From: a virus
IMG/VR virus record: IMGVR_UViG_3300046792_000077
Coordinates: 1 to 30,164 of that record
Strand: one strand, 5' to 3'
DNA: 30,164 bases
Under the pieces are notes generated by a model. It had not been told where the DNA came from and made no database searches. It saw nothing but the letters and a program-made list of their open reading frames with translations. This document shows, piece after piece, positions 1 to 9,175 of this stretch; position 1 is the first letter of the stretch, and each line of letters begins with the position of its first letter. A program made the translations under genes and the position numbers.

Positions 1-2410
1 ATCCAAGATAAATACCAGCTACGTTACTTGCACCAGAGTTTTGACCCATTCTTCCATTTTCACCTGTAGGAGTGAAATCACCAGTACCAGCAATACCACC
101 AGCACCGCCTGCGCCTGGATTTGTTCCATCACAACCCGATCCTCCAGTACCACCTTTTCCGATACAAATCGTACCGACACTAACATCATTACCATTATTG
201 CCAGCATTGTTACCTGCTGAACCTCCTGTACCAGCAGCACCGACTGTAACCGTTTGAGAACCGCCAATCGTAGCGGCAGCTACAGTTTTCCTTGCATAAG
301 AACCAGCGCCACCACCACCTGCTTGAGCTGAGTTCGTACTTGTTGATCCTGCTGTTCCCCCTCCACCTGCCCCCGACCCGAGGCACTCAATTGTACAATA
401 TTTCATCCCACTGGTTGGACTATAGGTACCAGATGAAGTAAAAGTTTGTACAATAACTTGAGTTATAGCGCTTGCTGGAATGCCAGTAGCCGCTATTGTA
501 ATAGAACCCGCAGCGTTGGTAATAGATATACCAGTACCAGCCGTTAACGTTGCAGCCGTAGGTGTTGCACCAGTACTACCTATAATTAACTGACCATTGG
601 TCATTGTTCCAGACCAAGCCGGTACACCCGTAGAACTTGTGACTAAGACAGCACTGTTTGCAGTAGCGAGTCCAGTGACGGTATTAGCACCGTTAGAATA
701 AAGAAGATTGCTAGCACTATAAATATCAGCAAAAGTAGAAGTTGTATATGCATTAGTCGTGCCATCCGAACGAATGATTTTACCGGCTGTGCCGACTGTA
801 TTAGGCCAGAGTGAAGTCGATGCTACAAAATTTGTCCCGTTAGCATAAATAAAACTACCTGTTGAGGTAGCAACCGTTGGAAATGTAGGAGTTGAAGCGA
901 CCCAATTTGTTCCATCCGATTGAATGATTTTGCCGCTTGTAGCGCTTGCATTTGGGAATGTTGGCGTACTTAAAACGTAATTCGTTCCATCACTCAGTAA
1001 TACCTTATTGGCAGTAGCGCCGGCGCTTGATGGAATGGTTGAAGTAGACCAAGTAGGTGCGGCTGAAGAGCCAGAAAGTAGCATTTTACTCGCGGTCGCG
1101 GTACCTGAGAGAATTGCACCAGCACTTCCTGTTGAATAGAAAATACCACCGTTTGAGGCTGTTAAACTTGCGCCCGTACCACCCTGTGCCAATGTGACAG
1201 GAAATATAATGTTTCCGAATTGGCTATAACTAAATGCCGTCGTATCGACCGTGACAATTGTAGCTGCGTTATACCAAGCTGTACCGGCTAATGTTGAGCC
1301 ATTTTGAACAAGTATTAAACCCGTATTATTAATTTCTGTGGCTGTATCGTAATCTGTAGCTCTGGTGAGTACCCAATTTGTAATTATTGAACCCACATTT
1401 GTGACGGTATAAATACCCTCATTGGCTGATGTCATACCTGTAGCAGTGTTCTTAATCAGAACATTTGATCCGGCTGGCGGATTAACACCATCTAAAGCAA
1501 AGGTTGCTTGCGCACCCGCATTTGTAAGTGTGGCACCAACACCTGCACCGGATTGTGTAACTGTACCTAAACTGGCTGCGGAGGCCGCATAAACGCTTGT
1601 GCCATTGAGCGAAGTTTGATCAACGTACTGTTTATTTGCAGCGTCTAAATTTGATACAGGATCTAACACATTGTTTATTAAGTGAGAATTCATATTTAAA
1701 GCTTGAGACTGCGCGCCCAAAGCTGTGATATTCGTTTGTACTGCACTTGGCAAAGTCGAGCTTATGCTAGGAACACCACCGGCACTCGTAATTAGCACGC
1801 CATTATTGCCAGTCGTAATACCACCGACCACATTTGCAGACGATGAATATAATATTTGATTAATATTTGTACTAGCTGGCCATGTTGCCGTAGACCAGGC
1901 AGGTGCCCCACTAGCGCCGGATTGCAGCATTTGTCTTGCTGTTGCAGTACCCGCAAGAATAGCGCCAGCCGTTGCTGTCGAGTAAAAAATACCGCCATTG
2001 CTCGCTGTTAAATTAGCATTAGTACCGCCGCGAGCTAAACTAAGTTGACCTGTCCATCCTAACGTCATCGATACTGCATGTAATAAGGCTGTCGCAGGTG
2101 TCCCGCCAAGCGTCAGGGTCACGTTAGTATCGTCAACTTCAGTAAGAGCCGCACCGCCTGTGATAGCGTCAACGTAAGATTTTGGCACAACGTCAGAGCT
2201 GTTACTGGGCACCGGCACGTTGGTAATCGTGTTACCAGCCATGTTGATATCACCGGCCATGGTTCCACCGGTTAAAGGTAGAAACTGACCGATAATATTC
2301 GTCACGGTAAACCGAGTATTTAAACCATTACGCAAACCCACCACTTCATCGTTCGTTTGTATATCACCACCATCTACAAACGTTCCGAACGTTGCATTCG
2401 ATGCAGGCAT
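1..2410 (-). CDS. Tail fibre protein, partial (runs off the left edge)
   Basis: An open frame runs from an ATG at 2410 to the window edge, about 803 codons without a stop, preceded by AAAGGA about 6 nt before the ATG. The N-terminus (about 1-45) probably binds the virion. Next comes the fibre motif LTGGTMAGDINMAGNTI (about residues 45-65). Two long homologous segments start near residues 125 (LARGGTNANLTASNGGIFYS) and 407 (LAQGGTGASLTASNGGIFYS). Around 460-570 there are roughly 20-residue repeats of the type GKIIQSDGTNWVASTPTFP. From about 651 (VIVQTFTSSGTYSP) the protein becomes a glycine-rich domain with many GGxGG runs, as in C-terminal receptor-binding or adhesin-like domains of phage fibres. 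The C-terminal end lies outside the window. Role as the distal host-binding fibre is inferred from these motifs and its place at the end of the virion block. Confidence 0.88.
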   Translation of the reverse strand, partial: MPASNATFGTFVDGGDIQTNDEVVGLRNGLNTRFTVTNIIGQFLPLTGGTMAGDINMAGNTITNVPVPSNSSDVVPKSYVDAITGGAALTEVDDTNVTLTLGGTPATALLHAVSMTLGWTGQLSLARGGTNANLTASNGGIFYSTATAGAILAGTATARQMLQSGASGAPAWSTATWPASTNINQILYSSSANVVGGITTGNNGVLITSAGGVPSISSTLPSAVQTNITALGAQSQALNMNSHLINNVLDPVSNLDAANKQYVDQTSLNGTSVYAASAASLGTVTQSGAGVGATLTNAGAQATFALDGVNPPAGSNVLIKNTATGMTSANEGIYTVTNVGSIITNWVLTRATDYDTATEINNTGLILVQNGSTLAGTAWYNAATIVTVDTTAFSYSQFGNIIFPVTLAQGGTGASLTASNGGIFYSTGSAGAILSGTATASKMLLSGSSAAPTWSTSTIPSSAGATANKVLLSDGTNYVLSTPTFPNASATSGKIIQSDGTNWVASTPTFPTVATSTGSFIYANGTNFVASTSLWPNTVGTAGKIIRSDGTTNAYTTSTFADIYSASNLLYSNGANTVTGLATANSAVLVTSSTGVPAWSGTMTNGQLIIGSTGATPTAATLTAGTGISITNAAGSITIAATGIPASAITQVIVQTFTSSGTYSPTSGMKYCTIECLGSGAGGGGTAGSTSTNSAQAGGGGAGSYARKTVAAATIGGSQTVTVGAAGTGGSAGNNAGNNGNDVSVGTICIGKGGTGGSGCDGTNPGAGGAGGIAGTGDFTPTGENGRMGQNSGASNVAGIYLG

Positions 2411-2437
2411 AAAAAATCCTTTTATTAAAAAATATCC

Positions 2438-2836
2438 TTAACTTGGCATTGCGTAAAATGCGACACTCACACTAGGAGTCGTTGCAGTTTTACTGAAAAA
2501 ATTCAATACATCACCCACATTCACGAGATACGCTTTCATCTCTGCATTCGTTACAAGTTCGGATGTATCTTTAGCAAATGTGGCACCTGCTGGAACTGCT
2601 GCGGTTTTGTTAACTGCGACCCAAACGTCCCCTGTCGTTCTAATGACAGCCATCACTTTATTAGCAGTCGATGAAGTAGCATAGGAAGTTAGAGCACCCA
2701 TGATGCCGCCGCCTGGCACAGTCAAAGTTGTATTAGTGGCTGCTGTTAACGTCGCATTATAGATTTGATCGGAATATTGTTGTCCAAAATCAGTTGAACC
2801 TTTTATTTCCTGAATCGTCCTAAATTGAACTGTCAT
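2438..2836 (-). CDS. Small virion-associated protein, unknown function
   Basis: A 132-residue protein between two tail genes, with short gaps on both sides, so probably co-transcribed with them. It is rich in Ala, Thr and Val and contains the stretch TLTVPGGGIMGALTSYA, which looks like a beta-rich structural protein. There is no signal peptide, membrane segment or catalytic motif. The segment TFAKDTSELVTNAEMKAYLVNVGD (positions about 86-109) suggests a compact C-terminal fold. A decoration, hinge or fibre-accessory protein is possible from position alone; I do not recognise the family. Confidence 0.7.
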   Translation of the reverse strand: MTVQFRTIQEIKGSTDFGQQYSDQIYNATLTAATNTTLTVPGGGIMGALTSYATSSTANKVMAVIRTTGDVWVAVNKTAAVPAGATFAKDTSELVTNAEMKAYLVNVGDVLNFFSKTATTPSVSVAFYAMPS

Positions 2837-2853
2837 TGTTAAATTCCTTTTAA

Positions 2854-5001
2854 TTAAACACCTAATAAAGCTTGTGCTGTATATTGAAAAAATATGCTAC
2901 ATGATAAATTTACGCCTGCACCCAATGCGGCCACTATGGCGCCTGGGGCTGGAACAGTTGGAACATAGGTAATCGATCTTGTTCCTGTTTGATAAGCATT
3001 CCAAAAACTCGCAATGATAGTATCAGATACTCCTTCTAATACGCCCGCACGATATATTTGTGCTAAAACATTATTCACTGTGCCATCAATGGCATAGAAT
3101 GTCACCGTTGGAACTGCACGTTTTACAGTTTTATATTCAAATTCCCACGGTGCTGCATAACCTACACCCGCACCTTGATCTACAGTCATGGGTCGTGCTA
3201 GTGAACTGAAAACAGAATTGGTAGCTGGCAGTACTGAAGGTTCATAAGACTTTTCAAAATAAAACTGGCATTTACGCAATGCTTCATCGGCGGTTTCCGG
3301 TGCCGCTTTAACTGCAAAATCACTATGACAGAGTGAAACTTCATCAAATAACAATTGATCCGGTGTTCCGGTTGAATCAAGATTATTCATCATGACAAAC
3401 ATAATGCCTAATGTCATGGTGGATGCACTTGAAGCGGGCAACACAAATCCATTGAATGCAAAATTCTGCGCAGTAGAAGTAAGCGTATAAGTTGGATCAT
3501 TAACAGAAGTTATATAAGTCCAACCTGCTAAACCAGGAATGCTATTATCTATATTCGTCCAGGAAGAAATCGGAACGGCTTGAGCTGTTGCAGCAGGCAA
3601 AGTAGTTCGATACATCAAGCGCACTTTAAATTGTGGCGTAGTCGTGTGACCCGCGCCCAAAACTACTGATCCCCTTAACATGACTGATAAGGTACGACCC
3701 CAATAGGGTGCGACAGTTGAAGGATCGATGTATTGAATAAGGGCAAATTTGTTGTTTGCTGTCACTGCACGCACATTAAAAGCTAAGTTTTGCGCGGGTG
3801 TGCCTTGAGCTACAGAAACATTGTTTCCTGTCGCACTATCTACATAGGCTTGTTGCACTACAATAGTTTGATCAGCCGTATATTGATTAGCTGCGACATT
3901 ACTGTTTGCAGTAGATCTAAACTGCCATGGATTTTGCCCAAATACCCATCCGGTAAGCAGGTTTGATTTTGGCTGATGAACCGCCGCATCTTCATAATAA
4001 TGAAAGAGATGGTCTTTTTGTCTGTCGGCAGATTGTTCATTGAAAGGAATATTTTCACTGAACGAGACACCTGCAATCTGTAAACTTGTGATAGCCAAGT
4101 TACGTGATGTAGGAATGATCAATTGGATATCGACATAACCGGTACTCGCCGCCGTATTACCTTGTTGTGGGGTTTGAGCGTTTCCAGAATAGGTGTGGTA
4201 AGAACCATCGGTTGATACATTGGTGCTAGGAATAAGCGTAGTTGATGTACCGGTTGAAGGTGCATAAACCAAGCTCAAAGCAGAACTTCCACCACCTAAA
4301 ACAGCAATCGTAAATGTCGCACTGACAAATTGCCCACGATTCAAACTTGGGGAATTATTAAGCCTTTGTCTTAAGGTGACACTTGAACCCAAACCTGAAT
4401 CGGCAGATATGCGCATTGCATAGGGCGGATTGGTTGGAGTGTTTGCTGCCGTTGGTTCTAGCCTTTCAAGTGTTACTGTGCCGTTACCTGATGTGATTAA
4501 ATCCCATCCTGGCGCAATAGATGTAACCGTATTCGTTCCTGTTAACGTCAGGGTTGTGATGCCTGGTGGGATATTCACTTCAACGAATTGAGGATTCGAT
4601 AATTCATTTTCGGTGCTTGTCAATTCAGAAGGTGGAATATCCGATTGAGGAATGTATGGCACAGCTTGGCGGGTAAATTGAGGCACGCCACCTTCGCTCA
4701 CGACCGTAACATAATAACGATCTTCATCCCCTGCATCGTCATAAGGATAAGCGTAAGGCACAAAAGGATTGCCATTAATATCAACAAAGGTTCCTGAAAT
4801 TCCTAATGTAAATACCGCACCGACATCGGTAAAGGTATAGAAAGGATAGGTACCGGAAATTTGAAAAATCTCTTTGGGTGTTGCACGTTGCGCATCTCTA
4901 AAGAAGCTAACGACACCACCGGATAAGGGTAAACCCGTATCTTTATCAAGAATGACTTCTTCAAGATTCCATAATGGTATAAATAATGGGCTAATAGGCA
5001 T
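2854..5001 (-). CDS. Tail fibre / tail protein with carbohydrate-binding-like module
   Basis: A 715-residue protein. The first 120 residues (PLFIPLWNLEEVILDKDTG, then SGGVVSFFRD, RYYVTVVSEGG) resemble N-terminal virion-anchoring domains seen in podovirus tail proteins of uncharacterised phages. Residues about 135-310 look like a CBM4_9-type jelly roll: an NPQF start, a W-D pair (GWDLITSGNGTVTLERL), a Q-rich strand with RQRLNN, and a closing LAITSLQIAGVSF. A second such module may span about 340-560, ending FDEVSLCHSDF. Sugar binding at the host surface is inferred. There is no visible hydrolase motif. It sits between the ejection-protein genes and the terminal fibre gene. C-terminal residues 570-715 may form the trimer end. 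Confidence 0.78.
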   Translation of the reverse strand: MPISPLFIPLWNLEEVILDKDTGLPLSGGVVSFFRDAQRATPKEIFQISGTYPFYTFTDVGAVFTLGISGTFVDINGNPFVPYAYPYDDAGDEDRYYVTVVSEGGVPQFTRQAVPYIPQSDIPPSELTSTENELSNPQFVEVNIPPGITTLTLTGTNTVTSIAPGWDLITSGNGTVTLERLEPTAANTPTNPPYAMRISADSGLGSSVTLRQRLNNSPSLNRGQFVSATFTIAVLGGGSSALSLVYAPSTGTSTTLIPSTNVSTDGSYHTYSGNAQTPQQGNTAASTGYVDIQLIIPTSRNLAITSLQIAGVSFSENIPFNEQSADRQKDHLFHYYEDAAVHQPKSNLLTGWVFGQNPWQFRSTANSNVAANQYTADQTIVVQQAYVDSATGNNVSVAQGTPAQNLAFNVRAVTANNKFALIQYIDPSTVAPYWGRTLSVMLRGSVVLGAGHTTTPQFKVRLMYRTTLPAATAQAVPISSWTNIDNSIPGLAGWTYITSVNDPTYTLTSTAQNFAFNGFVLPASSASTMTLGIMFVMMNNLDSTGTPDQLLFDEVSLCHSDFAVKAAPETADEALRKCQFYFEKSYEPSVLPATNSVFSSLARPMTVDQGAGVGYAAPWEFEYKTVKRAVPTVTFYAIDGTVNNVLAQIYRAGVLEGVSDTIIASFWNAYQTGTRSITYVPTVPAPGAIVAALGAGVNLSCSIFFQYTAQALLGV

Positions 5002-5006
5002 TGTAA

Positions 5007-6878
5007 CTATCCTTGTTTATTTTTTAAATACTCAGCAATAAGCCTAGGCAGATCGGGGTGAGTCATCAAATCAACCGCCGCTACATCGTGAGCTTGTCCA
5101 TATAATTCATCGAGCATCATTTTTTCAGCATCGAGTTTGTTTCGAGCTTCCGACATGCTTGTTCTTTTCAAAGCTGCCGATGATTTCAATGACAATTTAT
5201 TAGGGATTAAATCTTCAAATAATAAATGCATGTCCTTTAAATTTTGTTGAGCTTTAGGAAAAGGTTCAAGTCTTTGCATTAATCTATTGAAGTTTTCCTT
5301 GCTCTTAATGTATTTAAAAAACTCATTACCTGTCATCTTTCGCTTATCAAAGAACCTTTCAATGTCTTTGCGTATGAAATTTCTCTCAGATATTTTTCTG
5401 GCATTTTCATATTCAGGAACAATCTTATCCATTTCATCCACCATTTGATTACGCGTTTTGGTGACTGATGCAAGCTTGAATTGCTTTGTGCCTTTTCCTG
5501 GTTTCATGTGTCCCTTTTCAATATCTGCTAGAACACGCTTTACATGATCCCAATATTCAAAACTATCCTTAGCAACGCTGCCGAGTTCCTGTTTATATTC
5601 GGGTTCCGTTTCAAGTTCATGAACTGCTTTTTTTACATTTTCATTCTTCAACCATTTCTCAACAAATTCAGGAGGAACAGAATTTTGCATCGTAGCATCA
5701 TAGGCTGCTTGTTTTTCAGGCGCTAACTTATCACTGTTGTAAATGTTATCTAGTAACGTATTGATAGCGGTTTCTTCACTCGCAAATCGTTCACCACCTT
5801 TTTCTTGAAGAAGTTTTGAACCTGCGGAGGTTCGACCAATAGTTCCCTGCTTAGCTGCTTCAAAAGGCGATAACAATAATTCAGCTGGTGTTAAATAGCT
5901 TAATCCTAAACGTCTAGCTGCATTTCCACGCTCTTCAATCTTTGGCAAATCTTCTTCCGTAATATGTTCAAACAATTTTTGTTGCGCGAGTGTTTCAGGC
6001 TTAATATCAGCGTAACGCAAACGGTAAGCAGGTCTAATAAGCTTTTCAGAATAAGGAATATATGAAGCGGGTTTTGATTCCGCTACTTTTTCCAAAACAT
6101 CGGCCATAGCTTTTTTAGCTTTGCCGCCTAAAGCAGAAGTTAACGCACCGGTGAAATCGCCTATGCTGTTCATGCCATAACCAACGGCATTTGGCAGACC
6201 TTCTGCCATATTAGCTTTCAATTCAGGAATAGCTTGTACCATATCTTTAACGGCATTGGGTGCTTTCCTGAATGGAATACGTCCGGCACTTTCACCTAGC
6301 ATCGATAGTAATGCGCCATGTAAAGGATCACCACCACGACCACCAGCTTCAGCACCTATCGTGCCAGCACGTGATAGCATATTAGGAAGATTCTTTAATA
6401 GACCTCCTCCAAACATTAAGCCACCTGCATTTCTTACAGAGGCTTCTTCTTCATTTTGAGGTGCTAACCCATGTTGTTTTTCAAAATCCATGAGTCCTTC
6501 AAATAAGGTTGGATCATTAACGCCTTGGCCTTGAAACCTCCCACTTTCCATTGCGTCACCCATGCCAGGGAATTTGTCTGCCAAATAGCGCATAAGCTTT
6601 TGAGGTGAACTTAATAAAGCTGCGCCCGATTCAACACCGCCAGCACCTAAATTTGCTAATGTCGAGACAGGATTATTCGTAGTCGCATAATGGCCTACTT
6701 TATTGATGCCGCCTGGAATAGATTTCAGCAAATCAATTAATGCTGAAGGTGAAGATGCTAATGAGCTTTCAATGTCCGATTGAATGCCTCCAAAACCTTC
6801 AGATGGCTTTTCTTCAACGAATTGAGAACGAGGCACAGTTTTAACTTCACCTGTCCTCTTATTCCTTATGGTAATCAT
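5007..6878 (-). CDS. Internal virion / DNA ejection protein, P22 gp16-like by position
   Basis: The open frame extends upstream to an ATG at 6947 (646 residues). I prefer the ATG at 6878, just after the TAG of the preceding gene, giving MITIRNKRTGEVKTVP as the N-terminus; an ATG at 6893 is also possible. None of the starts has a strong ribosome site. The protein has Gly/Ala-rich, partly hydrophobic stretches in its first third (LANLGAGGVESGAALLSSP; GGRGGDPLHGALLSMLG) and a long charged helical second half. Length and order after two other candidate ejection genes match P22 gp16 (609 residues), which enters the host with the DNA. This rests on synteny and composition, not on a recognised motif. 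Confidence 0.7.
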   Translation of the reverse strand: MITIRNKRTGEVKTVPRSQFVEEKPSEGFGGIQSDIESSLASSPSALIDLLKSIPGGINKVGHYATTNNPVSTLANLGAGGVESGAALLSSPQKLMRYLADKFPGMGDAMESGRFQGQGVNDPTLFEGLMDFEKQHGLAPQNEEEASVRNAGGLMFGGGLLKNLPNMLSRAGTIGAEAGGRGGDPLHGALLSMLGESAGRIPFRKAPNAVKDMVQAIPELKANMAEGLPNAVGYGMNSIGDFTGALTSALGGKAKKAMADVLEKVAESKPASYIPYSEKLIRPAYRLRYADIKPETLAQQKLFEHITEEDLPKIEERGNAARRLGLSYLTPAELLLSPFEAAKQGTIGRTSAGSKLLQEKGGERFASEETAINTLLDNIYNSDKLAPEKQAAYDATMQNSVPPEFVEKWLKNENVKKAVHELETEPEYKQELGSVAKDSFEYWDHVKRVLADIEKGHMKPGKGTKQFKLASVTKTRNQMVDEMDKIVPEYENARKISERNFIRKDIERFFDKRKMTGNEFFKYIKSKENFNRLMQRLEPFPKAQQNLKDMHLLFEDLIPNKLSLKSSAALKRTSMSEARNKLDAEKMMLDELYGQAHDVAAVDLMTHPDLPRLIAEYLKNKQG

Positions 6879-6882
6879 GTCT

Positions 6883-8208
6883 CTATCTTTCATTGGTCTG
6901 TTCCCATTCATCCGATGAATAAGATTGGTTCGATCCATTTGAAGCATTTATCTCTGCGTTACCAAACTTACTTAATCCTTTATCAATCATTTTTATGTTT
7001 TGGGCGCGTTCTTTAATTTTAGCTTGTTTCAATTCTTTTAGACGTTTGAGGTAATTTTTATCACTTTCACCTTTTCCACGTTCTAATATATGTTTGACAG
7101 TTTGAATGCTTTGGTCAGTCACATTTAATCCGGTCGCAGTCAAATATTTGTCGGCTGCTTCATTCATAATACCTTCATAATTGGCACCGGCATTCGTTGG
7201 ATGCCACCAAAAATAAGGCAATTCGGATTCATTGACTACACCACCAGCGCTCTTTTTAGGAGTAGCCATATCGATCAATTTATCAATATAGGGTATAACT
7301 GCATCGGTACCACGTACTTGCATTACGGCTTTATTTAAGACCGGCTTAGTCAATGGGATTTCGCCACTTTCTTCTTGCTGCATTGGCATAATGGTTTTAA
7401 CAGTAATACGTTGACTTGGCCATGTAGTCTCAATACGAGTAGCACCCGTTGCCTTGTCATAGATTTTTTTGACTTCTTTTTTACCAAATCGCTTTTCAAT
7501 CGCAGGACGAGCATATGGGTTTGAATCCCATAATTGATCTATTCCATAGAGTGAAGTGTTTCCTGGTTCTAATTCCTGAAAACGTTGATTCGGTTTAGTT
7601 TGAAGCGGCTGCATCCCTTCTGGATGTTCATTCATCAAGGGCGATTGTGTAGGTACTGGCTGATTTTTCATCATTGGATTTTTCATGATGTCGGCTATGG
7701 CCTGACTCAATTCAGGTTTAAACATCCCTTGAGGATTAACAATGCCTTGATTCATGCCATTAGCAGAATTAGCAACATTAGCATCTTCAGTCGGCGCTTC
7801 TTGCATACTAGAGACGCCACCATAACCACCGCCTCCCTGCATCCCACCACCTTGACCGCCTTGTTGTTGACGCAATGCTTGTTTAATCGCATTATCAACG
7901 GATGCTTGTTCAGCAATTTGCTTTTTCAATTGCTGAATCTGTAAAGCGGCTTGTTGAATACCGAGATTTGAGCTTTGATTGCCTAACTTTGCACCTTGCA
8001 ATGCAACTTCAGCATTAGGACGCGCAAACTCTGATTGAATTTGTTTCATGAGATAATCAAGGGGCGCACCCTTCGCGGCGTATTCATTGATAATATCGCG
8101 CCTTGGCAAATCCTTGCCCGAATAGTAATTTTCAAAGATATCACTTAAACCTGAATAGTCAGGCTTAACTAATTGAGCCGCCAGAAAATTAGGGAATTGT
8201 ACAGCCAT
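6883..8208 (-). CDS. Internal virion / DNA ejection protein, P22 gp20-like by position
   Basis: A 441-residue protein. The N-terminal 100 residues are helical (NFLAAQLVKPDYSGLSDIFENYYSG). Residues about 70-115 are Gln-rich and coiled-coil-like (GIQQAALQIQQLKKQIAEQ, ALRQQQ), followed by a Gly-rich linker (GGQGGGMQGGGGYGG). The C-terminal half is charged and lysine-rich (YLKRLKELKQAKIKERAQNI). P22 gp20 (471 residues) occupies the same place between gp7 and gp16 and is also Gln-rich. The gene starts 10 nt after the preceding stop. The role in delivering DNA across the envelope is an inference from gene order. Confidence 0.7.
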   Translation of the reverse strand: MAVQFPNFLAAQLVKPDYSGLSDIFENYYSGKDLPRRDIINEYAAKGAPLDYLMKQIQSEFARPNAEVALQGAKLGNQSSNLGIQQAALQIQQLKKQIAEQASVDNAIKQALRQQQGGQGGGMQGGGGYGGVSSMQEAPTEDANVANSANGMNQGIVNPQGMFKPELSQAIADIMKNPMMKNQPVPTQSPLMNEHPEGMQPLQTKPNQRFQELEPGNTSLYGIDQLWDSNPYARPAIEKRFGKKEVKKIYDKATGATRIETTWPSQRITVKTIMPMQQEESGEIPLTKPVLNKAVMQVRGTDAVIPYIDKLIDMATPKKSAGGVVNESELPYFWWHPTNAGANYEGIMNEAADKYLTATGLNVTDQSIQTVKHILERGKGESDKNYLKRLKELKQAKIKERAQNIKMIDKGLSKFGNAEINASNGSNQSYSSDEWEQTNER

Positions 8209-8218
8209 GTATCACCCC

Positions 8219-8884
8219 TTAACCAAATATGTTTCGACCGATTGCGGAACCCGCCATAGCACCAGGCGCACCGCCCATCATTGCACCACCGCCAGTCGCT
8301 AGAGCTTTCATAAGGGCACTCATAAGAGCATTATTATTCATGTTCTTTTGTTGCGCACCTTGATAAGCTAGACCGGCTTTAGACCCCATCGCACCGGCTA
8401 TCATATCAGCTAAACTACCTGACGCTTGAAAGCCTTTGTCATAAAATCCTTCTTCACCGCCGAGGCCACGATTGTATATACCTAATGCATTTTGTAGGTA
8501 TGATTGCATGTCATCCGACATAATTTGATTGGCCATTTCACCGTATTCACGCTGATGTTCCGGTGTTCCAGCAATACCACCTGCGGCTGCCGTAGCACCT
8601 ATGCCTTTGCCAAGCTGATCACGCTTGTAAGTCGCACCGGCCGAAGTCTGGTATCCCTTCATGATCTCATCCATAAACTTAGATGGATCAAGTAAACGGC
8701 CATATTGATCACGCATAATATTGCCAGCTTCACGCCCTTGATTGATGAAAGGATTGTAATATTTTTCACCGATCCCTGGTATTTTATCAAGATACTTATT
8801 CGCGCCTTTAGTGGGGTCTTGTCCTCCACCGAGCCAGTCCAGAGGCATTTTGGCAACTTTTCCAATCGAATCGAATATTCCCAT
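8219..8884 (-). CDS. DNA ejection protein, P22 gp7-like
   Basis: A 221-residue protein close in length to P22 gp7 (229). The layout is similar: a short N-terminal head, a segment with YNPFINQGREAG, a Gly/Ala-rich region (GKGIGATAAAGGIAGTPEH), a helical middle with LQNALGIYNRGL, and a C-terminal Gly/Ala/Met-rich hydrophobic tail (GGGAMMGGAPGAMAGSAIG). That tail could insert into a membrane or line a channel. In P22 the gp7, gp20 and gp16 proteins leave the capsid ahead of the DNA. The call rests on composition plus order. The gene is followed after 10 nt by the gp20-like gene. Confidence 0.75.
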   Translation of the reverse strand: MGIFDSIGKVAKMPLDWLGGGQDPTKGANKYLDKIPGIGEKYYNPFINQGREAGNIMRDQYGRLLDPSKFMDEIMKGYQTSAGATYKRDQLGKGIGATAAAGGIAGTPEHQREYGEMANQIMSDDMQSYLQNALGIYNRGLGGEEGFYDKGFQASGSLADMIAGAMGSKAGLAYQGAQQKNMNNNALMSALMKALATGGGAMMGGAPGAMAGSAIGRNIFG

Positions 8885-8901
8885 AAAATCATCCTTGTTA
8901 T

Positions 8902-9174
8902 TTACGGATACGCTGCCGTCGTGACCTTACGCAAAGCGCCGCTAATTTTAACTACAAATTCATTGTTATCGGTTTCATACCACATGGTACCATCGGGCAT
9001 CTTTGGCGAAATTGTAGCAAGATTCGCAGCCGTAATTTGTGGCAATGTCCATCCATTATCTGATAATCCATTTTGCAATGCTTGATTCAATTCATCCATA
9101 AAAAGCTGCATTGGATCGGTTAAATATCCTTCTTTATTGACGAATTGTATATAAATAAAAGTAGGTATATTCAT
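8902..9174 (-). CDS. Small virion protein in the P22 gp26/gp14 position
   Basis: A 90-residue protein. N-terminal half MNIPTFIYIQFVNKEGYLTD then MQLFMDELNQALQNGLSDNGW; C-terminal half has MPDGTMWYETDNNEFVVKIS, a compact beta motif often seen in small phage virion proteins that display on fibres or connectors. It lies two bases from the end of the DNA stabilisation gene (stop of the upstream gene 9176, ATG at 9174), so translation is probably coupled. It is too short for a tail needle such as gp26 (233 residues). Function unknown; structural role inferred from location. Confidence 0.72.
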   Translation of the reverse strand: MNIPTFIYIQFVNKEGYLTDPMQLFMDELNQALQNGLSDNGWTLPQITAANLATISPKMPDGTMWYETDNNEFVVKISGALRKVTTAAYP

Positions 9175-9175
9175 G

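Noticed and set aside
7585-7944. 119-residue plus-strand frame
   Set aside because: It is a shadow of the Gln-rich ejection gene on the other strand.
8705-9085. 126-residue plus-strand frame
   Set aside because: It crosses two well-supported minus-strand virion genes and shows no ribosome site.
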